Below, in pieces: positions 23,231 to 34,000 of a stretch of 64,000 bases of DNA. Source of the DNA: Hymenolepis diminuta (lineage: Eukaryota; Platyhelminthes; Cestoda; Cyclophyllidea; Hymenolepididae); contig CAADRB010000028.1 in NCBI GenBank assembly GCA_900708905.1, forward strand, positions 669,655-733,654. Direction: 5' to 3'. The notes under the pieces are model-generated. The model was not told where the DNA came from. It made no database searches and saw only the letters and a list, made by a program, of their open reading frames with translations. Positions within the stretch are counted from its first letter, which is position 1. Every line of letters starts with the position of its first letter. The position numbers and the translations under genes are program-made.

Positions 23231-25046
23231 ATGGATATCACAATAGTTGGAGATGTCATGAATGATCTCTTCACGTAAGTGTGGAAATTCAGTACATTCT
23301 GATGTTTTCCTCTAATAGTTACTCTACTGAATTGCCAGTAGTAGGAGAGACTATTTTAGGTGACATATTTCGATCGAGCTTGGGAGGAACTGGAGCTAAT
23401 CAAGCAGTAGCAGCCTCCAAGTTAGGCGCTAAAGTTTCCCTTATTGCCACGGTTAGTAGACTTCCATTTAAATGACCGACTTTTAACATACAGGTTGGTG
23501 CTGATTCTTTTGGAAGTTATTGTATCGAATCATTGAAAAAAGCAGAAATTTATACAGGTGCGTACAGGTGCAATAAAATAATTAAACATTATCTCATTTA
23601 TATATTTAAATTTGCTACAAAGGTTTTCCTGAACTCTTATCAGTTCGCCAATTAAGCTTGAAATGACTGTCGAAGCCCTTCAATTATTTGTTTTGGTTTC
23701 CTAAATATCTAGATAATTTGAAACTTATGGTATATTTTGGTCTAATAATTGTCTTAAAATAGCGACGTATAGATTTTCGTAGACAATATACAACAAATTA
23801 TTTCAGATATCACAATTATAGCATCAAAATATAACGCAATTATTGATAATAGGTACGATTCGTCAGAGCACAAGTCAGAATACTGGAGTCGGAATGATAA
23901 TGGTGAATTCCAGAACCGGGGAGAATCAAATAGTAGCCGTGCTTGGAGCTAACGACGAGGTCGCTATTTCTGATGTTGATCACGCTGTTCAATCCGGGAA
24001 ATTTTCACAAAGACTTTTCTCATGCCAATTTGAAGTGAGTTTATTACAAATACTAAGAAGTTCGAACCTAGTAATTGGCTAATCTTAACAGTCAATACAT
24101 TTTTCCAATTTATAAATTATATTATTCAATTTCATTCAACTAATATTTCTGGATCAAATGCGGAAGAATATATTTAAAAACAAAAAATGAAGGCACCTGT
24201 CAGTTATGGAAGTACTGAAGTGCTAAATCTTACTTATGAAAGTAAGATTTAGTGGAAATTCAATGGAAACAGAAAAGTATGGGTCTCATGTATTAAAATT
24301 TTCTTGCTCACATTTACTTTGCAGTCGAACGCAAAAACCAGTTTGTACGCTTTAGAGAAGGCACATTCTGAAGGTATACCGACATTGCTGGATCCAGCTC
24401 CTGGACCAACTCCTGATTCTCCATTTTATCACTTACTACCACGATTCCTAGCTGCCGCTACTGTTGCGTCGCCAAACGAGGTGGAGGCTTCAGCACTAAC
24501 TGGTGAATCCATTCCAGTTTTCGAAATGAATGCGACATCTGATACAATTTTGGAAGGCACTAGGGGTGCATTGATGGCTCTTCGAAAATCTGGAGTCAAG
24601 TATCCTATTATAACTCTAGCAGTTAACGGAGCTGCTGCAGTTTTGCCAGCTTCTGAAATCCATCGGCATTTACCATCTGATATTTATGTCTCAAAGAAAA
24701 AAGTTCCTCAGGATACAGTTCTGATACATATTAAAGCACCATCCGTAAAAGAAGCCATAGATTCTACCGTAAGTACCGTTGGTTCTCAATAAAAAGGGTT
24801 ATTTATGTAAGTAAAAGAAGTTTGCTTTTTAAATAGGGCGCTGGGGACTGTTTTACGGGCAGTTTGGCTTTCTTCATGTCCAAGTACCCTCAGCTATCAA
24901 TGGTAGAGAAGATACGGCGAGCAGTGTGGATCGCCACTCAGTCTGTGAGGCGATGTGGTACACAATCAAGTTACTCTAACAGAGATGAGCTGCCGAAATC
25001 GATTTTTTATGAAATTGAAGACTTTCAATGGCCCGAGGGGGACTAA
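23231..25046 (+). CDS. RBKS: Ribokinase (PfkB family sugar kinase)
   Basis: Six exons join in phase: 23231-23274, 23319-23451, 23494-23557, 23853-24034, 24325-24768 and 24837-25046, giving 358 residues, slightly longer than usual for the family. Ribokinase phosphorylates D-ribose with ATP to ribose-5-phosphate in the cytosol, feeding the pentose phosphate and nucleotide pathways. Visible landmarks are the N-terminal strand with sugar-contacting Asn-Asp (GDVMND, residues 7-12), the PxxGET turn (21-26), the GGTGANQ motif (37-43), VGADSFG (60-66), LLDPAPG and ASPNEVEASALTG in the middle, and the anion hole with catalytic Asp in TGAGDCF (D293). The C-terminal GTQSSY matches animal ribokinases. 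An oddity is that the usual Lys of GGKGANQ is Thr39. All introns are GT-AG. The start is the only ATG that places the first beta strand correctly. Confidence 0.93.
24223..24252. repeat. Perfect 13-bp hairpin in ribokinase intron 4
   Basis: CTAAATCTTACTT (24223-24235) and its exact reverse complement (24240-24252) flank a 4-base loop, ATGA. It lies in the intron between exons 4 and 5. Confidence 0.8.
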
Positions 25047-25079
25047 ATACTACATATAAGAAAATAATATTTCCCCCAA

Positions 25080-25085
25080 AATAAA
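25080..25085 (+). other. Polyadenylation signal of ribokinase
   Basis: AATAAA starts 34 bases after the ribokinase stop codon, a plausible 3'-end signal for that transcript. Confidence 0.6.
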
Positions 25086-26942
25086 TTTTTTATGTAAAAT
25101 TCTTTATTTTCCACCTTTGAATTCCCTTTAATTCGAACGATTTTACCTACGCTACGGTTGTAAATGGAGCATAGTACAGATTAACTTACTAATACGAAAA
25201 GTGCACCTTATTTTGACATGATGGTGTAGTGTTGTCGGTGTATATTTATAACTTGTGCAATTCTTTGGAAATCTAGGAGTCGGTTAGGGAAGGTTATAGA
25301 GAAAAGCAGATCATGACAATAAATTTGTAGATTGCTTCCTTTCTGTTTATTAAAAAGATTAGAATAGTGATATCCGAATTATTGCAATAAGAAATCACCT
25401 AATAATCGTGCTAATATTAAAAGAAATTAGAACTAAATAAAATGTAAACTCTGTCCGCTAATTTCAGAGATGTGCATTTTAATGATTTAATTTATCTGTC
25501 TTTGTAAAAATTCACATTAACAGAGAGGGATGCAAAGTTAAATTTGATACTATTACATAGAAGTTAGGTGAAATTGGGATAAACTACATCGTTCGGTTAG
25601 TGCCACCAATAAGTAAGGATGTAATAACAACGAAACTCATCTTATTAATAGCTTAATAATATATTCCATTTAATATTACGATTTATTATAATGTTATAAA
25701 GGAAAATTGCTTGAATCCATCTCATGAGCAAAACATTACCAAGGGTTTTAATAATCCGGTGCAAAAATAAGGAAAATAACAAATTAAAATTAGTATACAT
25801 ATGGTTACGGTCTTCACGTGCAACTGGTTTTCCGAAATTAGGAGAACGAATAAGTAATTACAGAGATAAGATTAGAATATTTAAATAAGAGTAAGTATTT
25901 GGAGGTCATATTATCTCAGCAACTAATTGTTTATTCCTCGATTAAGACCCCATCTCGAATTTCAAAATTAATATACGTTAGCTGTAGTTTTAAATATTAT
26001 CCCAACTAAAAGTTAAATGAAAACTCAATGCATTTCAAACTCTAAATGGATGGCTTTTTTGAAATGCAGCTCAGCTGCATTTGAGGCGAACTAATTAATC
26101 AAATGAGAACTCAACTGCTAAATAATAAGATATTTTTATGTAGCGGCTTTCTCGAATGCCAAGAAAAGTTCAAATGACTAACAATATGTCCACCTAATTT
26201 ATGTGCAGTCAGAATATTAGACCAAAAAATACTTTATTAACCCCACGGACAAATAATATGATGCAACACGGTTTAATGAGGAAGTAAATTCAAAGGCAAT
26301 ACATTAAGTAGTAGATACTACTTAAAGTGACGAGAATATTTCCCAAAAGGGATAAAATATAAATTTAATCAGAATAAATGATTAAGAAACATGACTATTA
26401 ATAATCTAAATTCGATATATAGTAATTGGATGACCAAAATTATATATATATAGTCAAAGACACGCTGATTTACTTTCATTATATATTTATTCTATTGCAA
26501 TTTCCCCGCAGTTGCAACAGATGTTGCGTACGCTGAGGTTTACAAATACAATTTTGCTCAAATACGTGCAAACTGAATGCATCATGAGAGCTAATAAATG
26601 GAAAACTGGCTCATAAATATAAGCAACCAAAAGATATGTAATCATGAACTAATGAAAGAAAATTTTTAATATGATTTACCAGTTTACATTCCCAGTTATT
26701 AGATCTATTATAAATGGAAACATTTTCCAATGGTCATACTTATATTAATACTTATAGAAAACTTATGGATAATCCGCAAACATAAAAACTAAAGTAATAT
26801 ATAATATATCTTCGTATATTAATTTCTTAAAATATTATAAAATAGTCACCCACTCGCATTTGTTTGAGTCGACATTCAGTTGGAGGTACTTGCGAAATTA
26901 CACGCCTCATTTGCGCAATTAGTTGATTTCCGCACATTGCCT
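25086..26942. other. Intergenic stretch between ribokinase and MAK16
   Basis: About 1.9 kb of AT-rich sequence with no recognised gene. It includes a short TA run at about 26439-26453. The last roughly 80 bases are likely the promoter and 5' leader of MAK16. Confidence 0.45.
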
Positions 26943-27030
26943 GTGAGTATCCCAAGTTCACATAACAGCTTCAATTATTTTATTCAATTATTTGATTTAA
27001 AGTAATACTATGTCTCGTTTTGCGCTTTAG
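26943..27030 (+). promoter_or_regulatory. Probable 5' UTR intron or splice-acceptor site of MAK16
   Basis: A GTGAGT donor at 26943 and a pyrimidine-rich acceptor ending in AG at 27029-27030 define an 88-base candidate intron just before the MAK16 ATG. Some flatworm mRNAs receive a spliced leader, so the acceptor alone could instead be a trans-splicing site. The sequence cannot decide between these. Confidence 0.45.
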
Positions 27031-27044
27031 AGTATATCAGAAAT

Positions 27045-27848
27045 ATGAATTCAGATGATCTTACCTGGCAGTTAATCAGCAAGTCCTTTTGTTCCTATAT
27101 GGTAAAGACCAAGACGGGCAAGTTCTGTCGTAATGAAGACAACGTGACTGGATTATGCAATCGTCACTCGTGTCCCCTTTCAAACTCTCAATATGCTACG
27201 ATTAAGGAAAAAGATGGTATTATTTATCTCTACGTCCGAGCAGCCGAGCGTGTTCCCTATCCTGCCAAACAGTGGGAACGCATTAAGCTAAAAAAGAACG
27301 AAGAGCAAGCGATCGAACAGATAAATGAGCACCTTCGTTACTGGGACCGTTGGATTCGCACACGAGTTAAACTCCGTTACGTCCGAACGCGCGATTATCT
27401 CAAACGCATGCGTCGTCTTGCCCTCGCTCGAAAGAAGAAGATTGAAACCATCAATAAGAAATCAGAGCGCCGTGAGTTGAGACGAGAAGAGAAGGCTCTC
27501 CGTGTTGCTAAGTTGTCACGAACAGTGGAGAATGAGCTCCTCGATCGACTGCGTGCAGCCATGTCCTCGAAGGAGATATACAATATTGACCAGTCGGCAT
27601 TTGAAAAGGCTCTTGAAACTGAGGAGCTGAAGGAACCGATTGAGGAAGATATTTCAGAAGATGAGAGTGAGGAAGAAGTTGTCTACACTTCGGGATCTGA
27701 ACTGGATGAAGAGGAAGAAGAGGATATTGAAGATCTTGGAGTGTCTGCGGAAGAGAAAGGAGAACAGGAATTGGTTATGATAGAGGCTGGTCCATCTTCT
27801 AAAAGGCGGAAAATTAAGATTACTTATGAAAGGGATGAAGACTCGTAG
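27045..27848 (+). CDS. MAK16: MAK16 ribosome-biogenesis protein
   Basis: An uninterrupted 267-residue frame. MAK16 is a nucleolar factor needed for 60S ribosomal subunit assembly and early pre-rRNA processing. The N-terminal half carries the family signatures: MNSDDLTWQLI at the start; four conserved Cys at 16, 28, 38 and 43 (FCSY, FCRN, GLCN, SCPL), likely metal-binding; the phrase SQYATIKE; then YLYVRAAERVPYP and the LRYWDRWIRTRVK region. The middle is strongly basic and helical (RRLALARKKKIETINKKSERR), and the C-terminus is acidic (about residues 196-238) followed by a nuclear-localisation-like SSKRRKIK. The length is close to animal homologues. The start is fixed by the conserved MxSDD beginning, and a splice acceptor lies 14 bases upstream of the ATG. 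The coding sequence is intronless while the neighbouring genes are multi-exon. Confidence 0.95.
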   Translation: MNSDDLTWQLISKSFCSYMVKTKTGKFCRNEDNVTGLCNRHSCPLSNSQYATIKEKDGIIYLYVRAAERVPYPAKQWERIKLKKNEEQAIEQINEHLRYWDRWIRTRVKLRYVRTRDYLKRMRRLALARKKKIETINKKSERRELRREEKALRVAKLSRTVENELLDRLRAAMSSKEIYNIDQSAFEKALETEELKEPIEEDISEDESEEEVVYTSGSELDEEEEEDIEDLGVSAEEKGEQELVMIEAGPSSKRRKIKITYERDEDS

Positions 27849-30800
27849 AACTTATATGTGATTACTGTGTACATACTGTGTTAAATATATATTTTCTTCA
27901 GCATTTTATTTTGGTTTTCATTTTATGTACTTTTGACTCGGGTATTAGTGTATCTTTTTGCCTTATTTATATTTACCTATCTTAATTAGTGTTTTGCTGT
28001 TCCTTCTACTTGACATAAATGTTCGCGTCTCGGCTCTGTTGTTTCGGGAAAAAGATTTTAGTTCAGCAAACGATATAGTTCTCACCGTTTAAATGGGATT
28101 ATTTTTCAACATTTCGGTCAGATTAGTCTCTGATAAGAAACTCAAAATTTGGCAGTAGTGTTGGTTGCTACATGTCGCGCCGTTCACTCTGCTGGAAACT
28201 GTGACCTTGGACTCATTTATGATTGCTACGACAAGTGTAGCTCCATTTGGGAAGTATTTTGCAAAAGTTTTCCTAATGGAGGAATTGCATCGATTTGCTC
28301 TTCCTCAGAAATTCGAATTCTACTACTTACTTCATGAAAAGAATCACTCAGTCGGGTATCGACCTCGCAGACGAACATGTTAACTGCTTTGTAATCGACG
28401 CATATATGTAAGTGGGTAATTATTCATCGATTTTTGGCTCCTTTCACTTTCCCTTCTGTAATGCTTGACCCTTTGCGTCTACTTTTGTTGGGTAATCGAA
28501 TTATTAGTAAATTCTGGGTGTGTCGCAATACGTTTCTAAATTTGTTGAATTTGAATGGCATCGGGTGCCATTGACACGAAGTTGAAGTGATTTGTTACGG
28601 ATACTGTAAAAAAGTGTTACTATATTTCTCGTCTAACATTACATGTATCACTAATATGGTAGGATGTGACGAGAGTATAGATACTGGAAGAGGTCTGAGG
28701 CACTTGGTTTTCCCCTAGCTATTCTTCTGGCTGTTCCTTCTGTCTTCCACCAATCTTCAATTCACCAACAGGGCAAAGAGAGAAAGAAGACATGATGGTA
28801 GTGAGTAGAGTTTATTACAAGAGGACCAAGGGCCAAGAGAGGGATTGGGAGTGTTGTATGTGTGAATATGCGGGCTTATATTAGGCCGATGGGGGCAAAG
28901 GGTAAGTAGGTGTTATAAAACGTAAGGTGATTTTCCAGCCAGATATTCGGAGATTTTTATAGTTAATTGAGTTTCCAGTCGGGTCCTCGTGGATGTTTGC
29001 GGTTCACTGATGAGAGATTTTAATTCAGGAAAGTAGACCAATTTGACCACTTCAGAGTAAAGGAAATACATCCATAATATAGCTATCAAATAGTAAAAGT
29101 GTGCCGGTAGTGAAGTGGGCCAGATATAGGAGCAAAAGTTTGATTGGGCTGACTAACGTCATAAGTAATTCCAGGGTTCTTAAAAGTAATTATAATGATG
29201 CAAATTTTGTCTTAACTAAATGTAATCAGTTTTTATTATGGGAATCCACTTAAATGATAGGCATACAAAATGTGAATCATGTCTATGAGTGGGGGAGGCG
29301 GTGAGGGGGGGGTGGAGAATTTAAGTGGAAGTACATGACCAAGCATAAAGCCATAGACGGAGGATGAGACTATGTGGCATTGCCACTACAGGTAGGATTA
29401 TGTAATGAAAAAGTAACGAAAAAATGAATAGAATTTGACGATCGTGTGTATTCAATGCGTCGATATATATGTGTTTTCCTTTAAAAATGCATTTCATGAT
29501 GGAAAGGATGTTAAGATTTTACATCAATCTAATGGCAGAGTTCTTTTAAGAAACTTTAAGTTGTACTTATTTTGCAGTATACATATCTTCCGAGTTAGAT
29601 ATTTCTACTAATTATGATAACTGATTTGATGAACAGGAGCCGTTTTCAAGATTTGTCTTGAATAGAAGACCTGATGATTAAATTACATTATCCAGTACTT
29701 CATTCACTAATAGTGTGGAGTTCCTGACTTCCTACTTGGAGGCATATACGTCATTCGTCACCCGATCGGGGGATGTATATGACAGTTGAAAATCTTGCTG
29801 GTTGACGTTTACTAACACGACAATTAAAGGAGTGGAATGTTCTTGAAACTCCAACCTTTTTGTTTAGAAAAGAGATCCAATTCTATTTTATTATTTATAA
29901 CAAAAAGTAATTTCTACTGAAGCTACGTTAGTAGGATGTTATTTACAAAAGCATCTATTTGCGTTAAAATTTGCCGTTATTATTTTCGAATGTGCTTACG
30001 CAACAGTAAAAATTGTACCATTGTAAGCATACTTGTGAACACGAAATACAGATTATCCTTGTTTGGTTGTGCTTCTGACTTATGATGATGGGATGTGTTT
30101 AAGGTGATCGAAAACCAAGGGATCAAATGGGGAAAACTTGCCTTTGTAACTTTGACTATTACGATTATATACCTTATGAGGTGAAAATCTCAGTGCTCCA
30201 AATCTTAAAGAAAATTAGCTACGACATTCTGACTTTATACTCCTATTCGAACCCCCTCCCCTCTCCCCATTTTATCCCGTATTTGATTATTTCGCATGAG
30301 TAAAACTTCTAGAGGAAAAAACATATCAAACTATTCTAACCTCTTTTTTCAACCCAATAAAGTCAATTCATAATTTTAGGGACAACTTTATTGCTTTGAA
30401 AGATAGCAAGTGGGGAGGGCAAGAAAATAGCAGAGATAGGCAATATTTCACTGGAACGCTAAGAAGAAGGGTGGAAGAAAATGTGAATTAACTTCTATGC
30501 AATCGAAAGGACGGCCACGGTTAGACACATGAGAAAGAAGCAGACAGAGTAGTAAGTTGAAGGAAATACACACGCTAGCATTTTGATCTACGTAAAGAAA
30601 GAGAGCAAGAGAACCATTACCCAATTTTTAATTAAGTGGCGTGGACACAACAAAGGCAGATAAGAGGTGTAAAGAGGATCGCCTTGAAACAACTAAAAAG
30701 AAATCGATCTATATTTACAAATAAGTGAAAGGGAACGAAATGAAAAACTTATTATTAGCACGAGTGCAAACCAAAATAAAAAAGGAGAAACTGATCACCA

Positions 30801-31098
30801 TACACCAAGAAGAAATTTTAACCGTGCGATGGCCGACAAACGAAACCCAATAGCAGAAAATTAGGAGTAGAAGGGGAATTATACGAACTGACTCAACAGC
30901 AATAAGCATCTTTAAGTAGAGAGGGAAATAAATTCATAAGAACGCAAGAGGTGTATATATTGCAGCAATTCCTAGATAAAGAGAAGCAAATGCTCAACAG
31001 AGACTTTAAAGATAGATTGGAGAGGAGTGGGGATCGAACGTTGACAGATTATCACGTGACGGCGTCTGGAAAGGAAGAGGAAAAGGACATTTCATCTT
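27849..31098. other. Intergenic stretch between MAK16 and adducin 3' ends
   Basis: MAK16 and adducin converge here. No further gene is supported. The patch at 28149-28400 is open in two plus-strand frames and somewhat GC-richer, but I recognise no domain. The patch at about 28690-28930 is purine-rich and could be an old repeat or part of an unannotated 3' UTR. Confidence 0.4.
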
Positions 31099-34000
31099 TT
31101 AATTGTAGTGACTGCTCGACTGTTCGCCACCGCTAGGACCTTCTCCGGGTTCTACGTGAGAAGCCACCTGCCCTCCCTTTTTCTCCTTGGTTCGAGTTTT
31201 GCGAGAAAATGATGGCAACTTGAAGCGACGCTTCTTCTTTTGTTTCTTCTACAAGATATTACAAAAAATGGTACTTTAAGGTAAAAAAGAGGAAAGAAGA
31301 CAACTTCTACTAGTTATCATTTATCGGTCTATTCGTAGGTTTTCAAATAGTGTCATCCGATGAGTCATAGAAATGCGTATCACTGGTTAGGGTGACCGGA
31401 ATTAAATTATGGAAATATCAATCGCTTCAAGAGTTAAAGAGGGCAAATTTGCCTTCAATTTGTCTCCGGCTAAAGTCAGGCTTACCTCAGTAGTTTGTGA
31501 CTCCTCAAGTTCACTTGTTTCCGAAGTAACAGCGCCTGCTGTTGGTGGAGAAAGATGAGAACCTAGAGAAAGAATGTAAAACATAATGGATTTCAAACTA
31601 CTACATTGCGTAATCATCGTAGTGAATTTAGAATAAAAGCTTAACAAACCGATCTACTCATCGGACCAATCCCCACGAATTCTGTGATCATCTTCGTTAG
31701 CGGCTGAAGTGACTGATAGACGAGAAACAATCAAAAAATGATGCTAGCTCATCGAAATCCTTATGACACCGGGAAAGCAATTCCTTTATGGCCCAAATGT
31801 ATATAAGATATATAACGCGATTGCATTATTGTGGTATCCAAGTTCTAGGAATACATTACAAACTCCCGCTGAGAACTGATGACTTGCGTATATGTGACTT
31901 CTCGCTATCGTCAAACTTGTCTAATTATCTAAACAGTTGTAATTGACACAATAATCTATGATGTGAACCAGTCTGAGTCCTTTCATTTTACTTCCTAATA
32001 TATAACATCTATAACTACATTATGCCAATTTACACTGAAATAATAGATTTTCGATTAAACAAAAATAAGTTCAAAAACTACAATACTACTATTCGTTTAA
32101 CAATACCAATAGTTCGCTGATGTTTATGTTTTACCGATAATCCAAGTTTATCATTAAATAACCTGTACTGCTATTGCTAAGAAAGAAGACTATATCACGC
32201 CATTGACCGATTCGCGAACTTTGTTATGAATCTCCTCATAAGATAGAAGTATTAGGATAACACATGAATGATAAATTATGTGCACTTAGGTTCAGTATCT
32301 AACTTGAGCTTAAGTGCAACCCATTGGCTTTCCGTTAGAGAACTTTTGAGCTACCTAAAGCATGCTTAAATTTCTGACTGTGACTGAAGGCTTTTAAGCC
32401 GTGGTAAGGAACTGAAAAGACTTAACAATATTAATCGTACGGAAAAACACGAAAATAAGCCAAAGCGAACTGTTTTCTCAAGGTTCAGCTGTATTCATCC
32501 AGAATACACTCAATCTTAGCACGATAAATGTATGACAATGCGAGCCAGCTCAAACTATCAAGCGTTAAAGAGGCTTGATGAAGAGTTTAATGAAAATAAA
32601 TGTCATTAAACTTGAAATTTGCCTAAGCAAACCAGCAACTGCAAGACGTAGGCTTGTAAATAAAAAAGGCGAGCAAAATCAAGGTAGGATAATAGAGCAT
32701 ATGAATAATTTAAAGTAATAAATGGCTACCAGTGACATAAGTTGTCTCATGCATTTCAGAGTCGCTGACAATAGTAGAGCTGGCACCAATTGGAGCCGAG
32801 AGTGATTGTGCATAGCTTGTTGCTGAAATCAAGGGATAAACAAAAATTGGCGACAATCTGGCTGCGGCATGCGAGCGCTCTGTTATTAATAGCAATTAAG
32901 TAGCAAGCAGAACGAAGAGACGCGTACCTTTAAATTCAATCGTGGTTTTTGTAGCAGCTTGTTCAGCTTCCTGCTGACGCAGCCACTCTGCATAGAGTGC
33001 TGGATTGTTCTTTATCTCAATTTCGCGTTTATAAGCCTCCAATTCTTCGTCGGTGACCTGACCAAATGGATTTTGCTTCGTGTAGACACCCTAAAATGCA
33101 CAAGAGACTCGCAATATAACGCAGAAATTCAACGAAAGGGCGTTTAAAAACACAAAGACGACTAACATCATAGACAACGGCAGCATCTCGCACATCCCGA
33201 TTAAGTATGGCCTTACTAGCAGCAGCGACAGTGGAATGGGTGTCGGGGAGGGAGGTGGAGACAGTGCCAGGTCCAAGGGCCTTGGTTAGAGCCTCGTCTC
33301 GAATACGTCGAGCTTCGTCCCATGTCAAACCCTCCAACAGACGTGATTGTGGACCGGCTGTATTGGTGTCCTTGTAGTACTTCTCTCGGATCTAAAAAAC
33401 AAAATGTGACAGATTAATGTATGAAAAACATAACTTTAAAAGGGTCAACCAGTTTGACAAAAACCCATGATAAATAAGCGCTTATAAAGCTGTAAGAACA
33501 TACAAATTAAGAATCTAACACATGAGCTGAAAAGTCCCGGGCCTAACAAAGAAAACACAATTTTTTGGTTCAAAATTAGCTTTATTCATCAACGTAATCT
33601 CCATCAAGAGCAACCCAATCATTCCAGCGCCGCTCTAACATTTCTATACCACTTTTGTAGAACCATTTATCTTTTGCCTCAAAATAGGCCTCAGTTTCAG
33701 TGATAACCTCTTCATTCGTGCCAAATTTCTTACCGGCGAGCATTTTTTTCAGGTCTGCGAATAGCCAGTAGTCGCTGGGAGCCAAATCTGGCGAATACGG
33801 TGGATGTGGGAGCAATNNNAAGTTCAATTCATGTAGTTTTGCCATTGTTTTGATTCACTTGTCACACGGTGCGTTGTCTTGATGAAACAAAATTTATTTC
33901 TTTGCCATACGCGGTCGTTTCTTTGCAATTTCGGCCTTCAAACGCTCCAATAACGCTATATAACATTCANNNNNNNNNNNNNNNNNNNNNNNNNNNNNNN

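Noticed and set aside
28149..28383. Overlapping frames with GC-richer sequence, considered as a retroelement fragment
   Set aside because: No protease, reverse transcriptase, integrase or LTR features were found in either frame.
30240..30262. tRNA B-box-like word (TTCGAACCC) on the minus strand; a similar word at 31031
   Set aside because: No A-box or cloverleaf arms at the right distance on either strand.
33029..33337. Continuous minus frame from adducin exon 8 into intron sequence
   Set aside because: The frame runs through a GTTAGT donor at 33166; splicing there joins directly to exon 32928-33090 in phase with conserved adducin sequence (NPFGQVTDEELEAYK).
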